Virus record (IMG/VR): IMGVR_UViG_3300037584_002040
Span: 1 to 28,588 of that record
Strand: one strand, 5' to 3'
Source of the DNA: a virus
DNA: 28,588 nucleotides
Made by a program: the position numbers and the translations under genes
The notes under the pieces: model-generated
The model's database searches: none
Told to the model about the DNA's origin: nothing
Seen by the model: the letters and a program-made list of their open reading frames with translations, nothing else
Shown: in pieces, positions 15,477 to 24,500 of the stretch
Layout: every line of letters starts with the position of its first letter
How positions within the stretch are numbered: the first letter of the stretch is position 1

Positions 15477-16464
15477 AGGTGGCGGCAGTTCTGCTCCAAC
15501 AGAAACTACACAGATAGTTTCAAACCTACCAGAGTATGCAGAACCATATTACAAAGACCTATTGGCCCGTGCTGGCTATGAGTCTGCTGAAGAATATACT
15601 CCTTATCCTGCGGCTCGCATGGCGTACTTTACTCCTGCTGAACAGGAGGCTATGTCGCGGTTTACGGAGATGGGCGTTTCGGGGACATCACCAGAGCTTG
15701 ATGTTGCCGGTAACATTGCTGGCACTGTGGGCATGGGTAGCCCTTATGCCGGTACGATGCTAGAGGTGACCCGTCGAGCGCAAGAAATGCCGTCGATGGC
15801 TGACCCCTATGCGATGGCGTCCTATATGAATCCTTATCAGCAACTTGTTCTGGATAACCAGATGCGAGAGGCTCGCCGTCAGTCCGACATTATGGGTCGT
15901 GACTTTGGCTTGGAGGCGGCTGGTCAGGGCAGTCTGGGCGGATACCGCGAAGGCATCATGCAGGCAGAGCGTCAGCGTAACCTAGAGCGCCAGCTTGGCG
16001 ATATATATGGCGCGGGTATGCAACAGGCGTTTGGTCAGGCACAACAGGCTCTTGGTCAGGATAGGGCATACGCTGACTCAGCGGCTCGCTTGGGTCAGGC
16101 CGCTTATTCTCAGCTACTTGGTGGTGATGCACAGCGTCTACAGGCGGCTGGAATGCTGGGTGATTACTCAGATCAACGGCAGAGAATGGAGATCGAAAGA
16201 CTCCGCAATATGCAGGCCGCAGGAGAAGCGGAGCGCAGGTTACGTCAGGCAGGCATGGACATTGGTTATCAGGATTTCTTGAGACAAAGAGCTTTCCCGC
16301 AGGAGCAACTTGGCTTTTATAGTAGCTTGCTACAAGGCGCTCAAATTGCTCCCGGCTCAACACAGACATCTTTCGGTATGCAACCATCTACCATGCAACA
16401 GTTGCTGGGTACAGGAATCGCGGCGGCTGGTTTGTACAACGCATTTAGAGGGACGCCAGACTAA
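15469..16464 (+). CDS. Internal virion/ejection protein (gp14-like position)
   Basis: 331 residues, overlapping the GNAT-like gene by eight bases. It has a Gly-rich N terminus (MGKGGGSSAPTET), a conserved region (NLPEYAEPYYKDLLARAGY, then YTPYPAARMAYFTPAEQEAM) and a long Gln/Ala/Arg-rich helical middle (~residues 155-270). The Gly-rich start and helical body are typical of phage ejection proteins. The order GNAT-like, this gene, 700-residue protein, giant protein parallels T7 gp13-14-15-16. An ejected periplasm-spanning role is inferred. No enzymatic motif is visible. Confidence 0.7.
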   Translation: MGKGGGSSAPTETTQIVSNLPEYAEPYYKDLLARAGYESAEEYTPYPAARMAYFTPAEQEAMSRFTEMGVSGTSPELDVAGNIAGTVGMGSPYAGTMLEVTRRAQEMPSMADPYAMASYMNPYQQLVLDNQMREARRQSDIMGRDFGLEAAGQGSLGGYREGIMQAERQRNLERQLGDIYGAGMQQAFGQAQQALGQDRAYADSAARLGQAAYSQLLGGDAQRLQAAGMLGDYSDQRQRMEIERLRNMQAAGEAERRLRQAGMDIGYQDFLRQRAFPQEQLGFYSSLLQGAQIAPGSTQTSFGMQPSTMQQLLGTGIAAAGLYNAFRGTPD

Positions 16465-18566
16465 TGAACATTCTTGAGCAAGAAGACATCATTAAGGGGC
16501 TACCCGATCAGGCGTTGATGCAGGAAGCCCAGATGCCCAGCGGTCAGGTGCCGCAGTATCTGGTTGTATCTGAGATACAGCGCAGATCAGACATGCGTAA
16601 GCGGTACAAGTCAGGGCAAGAGCAGGTGCCGCAAGGCACTGTCAAGGACAAGGTGATGCAAGAAGGCATTATGGCGTCTATGCCTCCTCAGATGGCTATG
16701 GCTCCGCAGATGGCCCAGAGAATGCCCAATATGCCTCCTCCTCAAATGCCTCCGCAGGGCATAGAGCAGGTTATGCCACCCCAGATGATGGCCGAGGGTG
16801 GGATAGTGCAGATGCAAAATGGCGGACAATCGCCGAGCGACTCTACATCGCGATTGCGGAGCATACTGACATCCAACCCCGGCATTACCTTTGCTGATCT
16901 GATGTCTATGGGCTTTACGCAGGCCGATCTCGATCGACTGTCTAATTTGGGTTATCAAGAGCGCATGGATACTGCAAGAATACTCGGAGACGCCAAGGCC
17001 GGTCTTGAAAGGGTTGACCCCGAGATGAGGCTTTCAAAAACTATCCCGACTAAGGTAAGACCTGCAAGCGACATTTACAGCCAGTCTGCGGTTACTGGCT
17101 TCGCGGATAATCTGTCTCAGGGCGCGCAAGACTTTGTCGGAAACTTTGCTTTTGACTCGGCTATGAATATGCCGAACTACCAACTGCTCGCCAAGGATAT
17201 TGGCATACCAGAGCTATCAACAGCGCCTCAAAGGGGCGCAGGCGGCAGGCCGTTTGATGCGGGTGGTTTTAGCGATGTTATGCCTGATTTAGGTATGCCG
17301 ACAAGAGAACAGAGAATAGCCGCAGACAGGGCTAGGGTAGAAAACATTAGAAGCGGTCTTGGTGACTCAGTAACAGCTCAAGATGTTGACGATGCGGTAG
17401 CTGGGATGGTCACAGAAAGAGCGCCTCGCAGTGGCGGTTTTGGCGGCATCGCTGACGCCTTGGGTAATATGTTTGATTTTGGCTTATCTGAGCGATATGC
17501 AGAGCGGTATCCTGAAGCTGTAGCGGCTAATGAGCGAACAAAAAGCAACATTGCAGATTTCTTAGACAGAAGTCCCCAGATGGATCGTTACCAGTCCATG
17601 ATGGACTTGAGGCAAAATCCCGGAATGTTGGATTATGAAACCAACTTTGAGTCCAAGCATATGTCTGACTTTGACGCGATTGTTAGTGGTGATTATCCTG
17701 CTGGGTCGTCAGGAACGCTTGCTGACACATATGGGATATCAAGGGGCGATGCCAGCGTCCAAGGTAAAAGTGATGTGCAAACTCAAGGCACGGGAATAAG
17801 CGCAAATCTTTTGGCGAACCCAACCCAAGAAATGCTTTCTCGGCTGGATGCACCCAGTTTAAGCCCTGTTGAGTTTGACAAAGACTTGGGTCTTGCAAAA
17901 GGAAAGCCTGACGCGGAAACCGCTCTGGTTGACGCTGTTGCAAGTCAGCCCGGAAATGACAAAAGCAATTCTGCAAACAACCCAGCTCTTGACTTCGCAG
18001 ACTTGATTGCAGACTCAAGACGACAGGCTATGTCTAACGCGCTAATACAACTTGGCGCTGGCATTGCAGGCGGTGATGTTTCCAAAGGCATAGCCGCCGC
18101 TGGGCAGGCCGCAACAGCAGGCACTCAAGACGCTAGAGACTTGGATATGAAGCGCAGGCTTGCGGAGTACGAGGCAGGCAGAGAGGATTTAAGGCGTGAA
18201 GCCGAAGATAAACAGTTTGATAGGCGTATGTCTCTTGAAGAGTCAAAGCAAAATGTTCTTGAGAGCCAGTTTGGGCAGAAGTTTGCCGAGGAGACTAGGC
18301 AGTTTAACGCAAGGCTTAGTCAGGATTATAACGAACAAGACGCTTTGGATTTTAGGGCAAGGCTAAATTCAATACCTGACATGATAGACACGATAGATAC
18401 TGAGCTAATGCGATTGCAAAATCTGGGTGAAGACGAAAGCAATCCTAGGATTGCTCAGTTGATCAAGGACAGAAATTCTCTTTACAACACATACGCAGAA
18501 CTAAACAAGCAACCTCGCGGCAGAAACAGATTTGAGGGTTACTCTGTTGAGAGTACATCACCTTGA
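16464..18566 (+). CDS. Internal virion protein (gp15-like position)
   Basis: 700 residues, starting in the stop of the previous gene (TAATG). The N terminus NILEQEDIIKGLPDQALMQE, followed by QVPQYLVVSEIQRRSDMRKR and GTVKDKVMQEGI, is a block I recall from marine podophages. A Met/Pro/Gln-rich linker (~residues 68-115) and a short MAEGGIV motif follow. The middle is of unknown fold. Residues ~510-690 are strongly helical and charged, with coiled-coil potential. The position between the gp14-like and giant genes fits an internal core protein released into the host. Function is inferred from position and composition only. Confidence 0.68.
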   Translation: MNILEQEDIIKGLPDQALMQEAQMPSGQVPQYLVVSEIQRRSDMRKRYKSGQEQVPQGTVKDKVMQEGIMASMPPQMAMAPQMAQRMPNMPPPQMPPQGIEQVMPPQMMAEGGIVQMQNGGQSPSDSTSRLRSILTSNPGITFADLMSMGFTQADLDRLSNLGYQERMDTARILGDAKAGLERVDPEMRLSKTIPTKVRPASDIYSQSAVTGFADNLSQGAQDFVGNFAFDSAMNMPNYQLLAKDIGIPELSTAPQRGAGGRPFDAGGFSDVMPDLGMPTREQRIAADRARVENIRSGLGDSVTAQDVDDAVAGMVTERAPRSGGFGGIADALGNMFDFGLSERYAERYPEAVAANERTKSNIADFLDRSPQMDRYQSMMDLRQNPGMLDYETNFESKHMSDFDAIVSGDYPAGSSGTLADTYGISRGDASVQGKSDVQTQGTGISANLLANPTQEMLSRLDAPSLSPVEFDKDLGLAKGKPDAETALVDAVASQPGNDKSNSANNPALDFADLIADSRRQAMSNALIQLGAGIAGGDVSKGIAAAGQAATAGTQDARDLDMKRRLAEYEAGREDLRREAEDKQFDRRMSLEESKQNVLESQFGQKFAEETRQFNARLSQDYNEQDALDFRARLNSIPDMIDTIDTELMRLQNLGEDESNPRIAQLIKDRNSLYNTYAELNKQPRGRNRFEGYSVESTSP

Positions 18567-18583
18567 TAAAAGGGGTTTAGGTA

Positions 18584-21500
18584 ATGCCTGTATCAGATGT
18601 TCGTGTTCCAGATGGAAGAATACTAAAAATCAATCACCCAGAGGGCGCATCAGAGCGAGACATCTTTGAGTTTGCAGAATACAACTACCTGCAATCACAG
18701 TCAGATCAGAATCAAGAGCCAGATGAAGAGGTCAGGATATCTGAGCCTGTTGTGGAGGAGGAAGAAGAGACTGGTCTTTTCGATGACATAACAGAGTTCG
18801 GGCAAAGAACAGTTGGCTCTGCCGCTCGTATTTTAGGCCAAGCCCCCGCTGGTCTACAGTCTCTTTTTAGAGACGGTTTTGAGGAAGATGAGGAGCTTGT
18901 AGAGCGCAATCGGGCTATTGAAGAAAGCGTCAGAACCGGCCTTGGTTACGACGAGGAATACGACGACTCCACGCTTGGACTAGCCGCAGACGTAACGGGT
19001 TCTGTACTTGGTTTTGGTGGTGCGGCAGTTACTGGTGCGGCAATAGGTAGCGTTGTCCCCGGTGTAGGCACACTGCTGGGCGGCATCATAGGCGCAGGAA
19101 CAGGCATGTTGCTGGGTGCTGGCTCTAATGTCGCGTCAGGTATGGAGGAGACTGCGCGGCAAATTGAAAGCGGCAGGATTGTAAACGATGAGGACTACGA
19201 GGCCGCATCGACAAGACTTGCGGCGATAGGTGCGTCAGAAGGACTGCCGTTTATTGGCCCAGCGTTTAGGGTTATGCGTCGAATTACTGGAGCGGCGGCT
19301 AAAAACCCCAAGGCGGTCGAGAAACTGGGCGACTACATTAGAAGCGCGGCGATACAAGGCACAGAGGAAGCGGCGCAGGAAGCCCTTGCTGGGATTGCCT
19401 CAGACGCTGTTCTCAAAGAGTATATCAATCCTGACATAGAAATCGGTGACTCTCTTGCCGTGGACATTGTGGCTGGCGGCACGGCTGGCGCATTGTTTGA
19501 TGTTGGCATCAATCTGGCTACACGCAGAAGAAGAGGCGTTTCTGGCACAGAAGAAGACCCCGTTGAGCCTTTGCGGGAAGAGCGTATAGCAGAAGAGACC
19601 ATACTTCGTGAAAACATAGAAAATGCAGAGGCGGCGAGAAGAGAAAGAGCTTCTCAGTTAGCCTCAGTCGGCCCAGCCCCCACGCAAGAACCAGTTGTTC
19701 TCCCAGAGCTTCTTGATATTAACGGCATCATTGTAGAGCCGACTAGAGAAGAAGCGATGGCTATGGAGAAGGATCGCGCATACGGGTTTGGGCGCGCAGG
19801 CGAAGACCTTAGCCGTGAAGAACGTGCTTTGATTAGGGGATACAAACAGCGGGTTCCTACCGCAGACTCATACAAAGGTCTAGCAAGAACTGTTGTTCAG
19901 CAAATGGGCGACAGCTTCCCTGTTGAGGCAGAGTTTTACATAGAAGACGATATAGATGGTCAACCGGGAATGGTTGCCATCAAAGACGGCAACGGCAACA
20001 CCTATGGACGAGCTGTTCCAGAGGGGATGAGGCTGAAGCTACAGCCAGCAGTTGCGGCCCTTAATGGTCAGACCGTAGAAGAAAACATATTCCAAAGCAA
20101 TCGCTCGGTAATAGCCGATTCCAAAGAAAACTATTCTCCAGAACAAATCAGCACCCTGCAAAGAGTGGGCCGTATAGCACTTGGCCCAGAATCTCTGTCA
20201 TACACCTCAGAAGCCGCAGATTATGCTGGTAGCACTACTGTCGAAAAAGGCTTTACCCCCCAACTTTCCGCAGAGAAAGTTATCGAAGCCAATATTCCCC
20301 GCAAAAAGCAAACCATCTCTCAACGCATTAATGTGCGGCGAATCAGGGAAGGCAAAGTGCCTAGCAATAGATTCGCCATCAGCGAAATTCGTAGGGAAAT
20401 AGGCAAGGATGTTGGAAGGCTTGCAGAGTATGAGGCGGGTGCGTTCCGTGTTGACACCTATGCGGCACTTCCCAGTCAGGTAAAAGGCAAGTTTGCTGTA
20501 CAGCCTATGAGCTTGAATGTTGATGGCAGGCTTGAGCCTTCAGGCGATCTGATATTTGACAGGCCAAGCACAGCCGCAGAAAGACAAGCCGCTAGAGAGG
20601 CGGGTAGGTCTGCTCGCAAGCGTGTTCAGTTTGCTTCTGCCGCAGAAGCGTTTGAGTTTGCAAGGGACGCCAACAGCCGCAAGGGCGGTAGTTATATCCC
20701 CAGTAAAGAACTGATGGGCGATCCAGAGTTTGGTGTCGATAAGATACAAGAGATACTGGACAGAAAGAACATATCATCCCCCCTCAACTCGCCAGAAATA
20801 AAAAATCTGGCGGCAAGGTTTACTGGCAGAAAGCTGAGAAGGGATCAGTCGGTCAGTGATCTCACGGCCTCAGAGCGCCAGTTGTTCTATCAAAAGCTCA
20901 GACAGCTACCACGATTCAGCTCTCCCACTAACATCCCCCTCTTCAAGCTACGCCCCAAGAAAGAGCCAGCTCCCGTTGTAGAGGAGCAGGTGGAGGGCGA
21001 GGCTCTTGCGCTCCCATCCCCCACCACACCAGAAGGCATGGATGCGGCAACAAAAGGGATGCTCCAGAGGGCGATGGAGAAAAGGCTAAAACAGCTTGGT
21101 CTTGCTGAAGTAACGCCTGTTGTTACCAACCTGATAAATAATGTCGAGAGAGATGTAGATGGGAATGTCTACTTCAAGGGTCTTGCGGATGCCGAAAGAG
21201 ACTTAGATGTTCAGCCTCAAGGCGGATATTCGATAGATGGGGCTAAAGTGGTTCAGGTTGCAGTTGATGCGATCATGGCCCAGTCGCCAAAGGCCGATAA
21301 CATAGAGGCGGCGGTTGTTGATGTCCTAAATCATGAGGTTGTACACGCACTTAGAGAGATTGACCTCATCACCCAGTCAGAGCTTCAGCTTCTTGAGCGG
21401 CTGTCTACAAGATACAAAAAGGTTGACACAGATCAGACCTACCTTGAGTGGGCAACGCAGACCTATACAGACCCAAACAATCCAGAAAAAAGCCTCAACC

Positions 21501-24500
21501 CTGTCGCTGTTTCAGAAGAGGCTATTGCTGAGATGATCAGAGATGCGGTGACAGGCCGCATCATAATTGACAATAAACCTGCAAAGCTGGCAGGCAAGCC
21601 CAGATCAATCATCAACAAGATCGTTAAGTTCTTCAAGGGTCTTGTCGGCACGGCGACAGAGGTTGATCCAGACTACACCTCGTTTACGCAGTTTATGAAT
21701 GACCTTGAGGCAGGGCGCATTGGAGAGAGGGAGCGGGGTGTTGTTAGGACGCTGTACCGTCTCGAAAAAGGCACAGGCCGGTTTATTGATAGAAGGGGAG
21801 TAGTTGACGGCATTCAGGTTCGCACTGACGAGGGTGATGCGCTCTACTCAGCAACCGTTGACACGCCGACAGGCAGAACTGTTATTGAGACAGATGATCC
21901 AGAGTTCACGGAAAGGTCTGCTAGAACACTTGCAGAGCAAGGTGCCAGACGCGCCAAGCAAACTCTTGATCAATATCCAAAGGCCGCACAACTTAGCCTT
22001 GCTGAGCTTGAGAGATATAGCCCCGGCCTCCCAGCTTCCCCTGATATGTACACAGAGGAGTCCAGAGATGCTGGCGCCGTCCGGAAGGGTGACTACAGGG
22101 CTGACCTTGGCATCCCCAACGAAGATGCCTACTTTGAGGTGCTTGGAGCAAAAAGACAGCTAGAACAAGGTGAGGCTAGGCGATCTCCTGTCAAGGTTGA
22201 CACATTGATGCAGGATGCAGGGATAGATAGCCTGATGTTTAGTCTTGTAGACAGACGCAATCTAAACTTTAAAGACGTAACAACTCGCATCCCAGAACTG
22301 ACAGAGGCGGCACAGCGAATAAGCGCAACCCTTGAGGAGATCAAGGGACTGCCGCTGGAAGAAAGGCAACAGCGTATGCTGGAGCTGAAGCGCGAATACA
22401 ACGATCTGATTGATGAATACAAGCCTGTCTTACCATTTGAGTTTGTCCCTGCGCCGGAGAAAGTTGAAGCGACAGGCGGATGGACTGATGCGATAGGCAA
22501 TGGGCGGGACGCGGATGATCAAGTAATTCTGACGCCAACGAAAAGACCGGGAATAAGAAATGCTCTTAGGGAGGACAAGAAAGAAAGAGTAAACCTGCCG
22601 ATCGAAGAGGGGACAGTAGTCGAGCTGAGGTTAGACATCCCCGCTTACAAGGAATATGGGACATGGGTTCCGACTCTGCACATAAGAACAGCCAAACTGT
22701 CTAAAAAAGACAAGGCCAGACACAAGAAGCATCTGATCAGTGAAAAAACTGGGCGTGACAAGACGGAGCTTACATCTTACAGGCCATTTGCCAGTATAGA
22801 AAATGTCACTTTCCCGACTTTTGAAGCCTCTGCATTGAAAGTGGCAGATGCCTCAAAGCCCAAATCAACATTTGCCAAAGTCTCTGGCAACTTGATCGAA
22901 AGAAGCGAGGCAGAAACACTGGCACTAGCAGAGGAGGCTGTTGCGTCTTCTCTCAGAAAAGACGGCGAGTGGACGCAGGTGGGCATGGACCCAGAGCGTC
23001 ACGGGTACTTTTACGACAGGTCTAATCACCGGATGATGCTGACTAAGGCTGATGAGGTCATACAGGTTGGCCCTCTGGTACTGGCAAAGAATGCAGAGTT
23101 GGTTGACGCACAGCAGGTACTGTCGGAGGAGGTAGCTGGTGCTGTAGGCGCGAAGAAGAACAATGTTATTGCCTTCGCCAGAAAAGCCGCAGATAGGAAT
23201 GTAATTTCTTCAAGCCAAAAACAGTTGGATGGCGTCATTGAATATGCCGTTGACAATCAACCTGACGACATTGGCATGGCAACGCTTAGAGCTGGCCCAA
23301 TGGCGAACTCAATTAACTCTGGCTTTGCCGATCAAAACGGAGCATACACCTCCTTCACAACCCCACCACCTAAATCCTTTCTTAAAAGAGTTTTATTTGA
23401 GGTGCAAGACAAGTTAATTGACCTCAAGGCAATAGAAGACTCCATCAACGCGGCCCGTGCGGCGGCAGGGTTACCCCGCCTGAAATCGTCACAAAGTGCT
23501 TACGTTGGCGAGGAAACGCTGGCTGGGAAAATAGCCGCTTTCGACAGGAGCTTTACCGAGAACGAGTTAAAACCTCTGCTAAAAGAGATGAGCGACAACG
23601 ATGTCACCCTTGATCAGATGGACGAGTTTCTCGTATTGCGCCATGCGGTAGAAAGAAATGCGAGAGTCAGAAAGATAAATCCGTCGATGCCAGATGCTGG
23701 GTCGGGCAAATGGAACAAGGTCGAGCTGACAGATGCTTACGTCAAAAGAAAGATGCTTGCCGATTACGGCATGACATGGAATGACGCCAAGGGCGAGTGG
23801 GTTGGCGGCAACGACATAAGCAAGGTTATGTCTGCTTTGGCGGGTAAGATAGATAAGATGAACAGCACCACGCTGGCTATTAGCCAAAAAGGTGGCTTAA
23901 TCACAGAGCAAGAAAGGGCGCTCCTAGACGGATACTTCAAGTATTACACCCCTTTGAGAGGCATATCTCAGGAAGAAGATATTGCCGCAGAGAGCGATGC
24001 GAGAACGGCTGGTTCTGGTGGTAGCTTGAGCGTGGTTGGGAAAGAGGTGAAGCGCATGATGGGGCGCGGCACAGAGGCAATATCGCCCTTTGCGACGATT
24101 GTTTCCGAGCGCGGCACTCAGGCGGCTAGAGCTGTAAAGAACACATCATTTGGTAAGCGACTCGTTGACCTTATCAAGCAGAACCCAAATGACGAGGTGT
24201 GGGAGCTGGTTAGCCCAGACGATCCGCGCTACAGGCGAGCCTTTGATACGTCATACACCTACGTTGGCCCTGACGCGAGCAGGTATGGCGAAAGAAAAAC
24301 TGACATATCAGGTGAAGCTGACAAAAAGAACTGGGTGAAAAAGGTGAGGGTTATAAAAGACCCGATAATGAACCCCACTGGGCAAGGGCTTCTTGGCGTC
24401 AAGGTTGACGGCGTACAGTATTTCGTTGAATTCAAAAACCCAGATTTGCAGAAGGCCGTCCTAAATTTAGACGCACAAACCACCTACCGGATAATTGAGC

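Noticed and set aside
15956-16387. Minus-strand open frame of 143 codons
   Set aside because: Antisense to the gp14-like protein gene. His/Gln/Pro-rich composition without recognisable motifs, typical of a shadow frame.
18568-18584. Possible promoter or terminator in the short gap before the giant gene
   Set aside because: The gap of 17 bases contains only a G-rich ribosome-binding site; there is no room for -35/-10 boxes or a hairpin.
22129-22500. Minus-strand 123-codon frame within the giant gene
   Set aside because: Antisense to the giant polyvalent protein, with a Ser/Arg-rich sequence and no family pattern.
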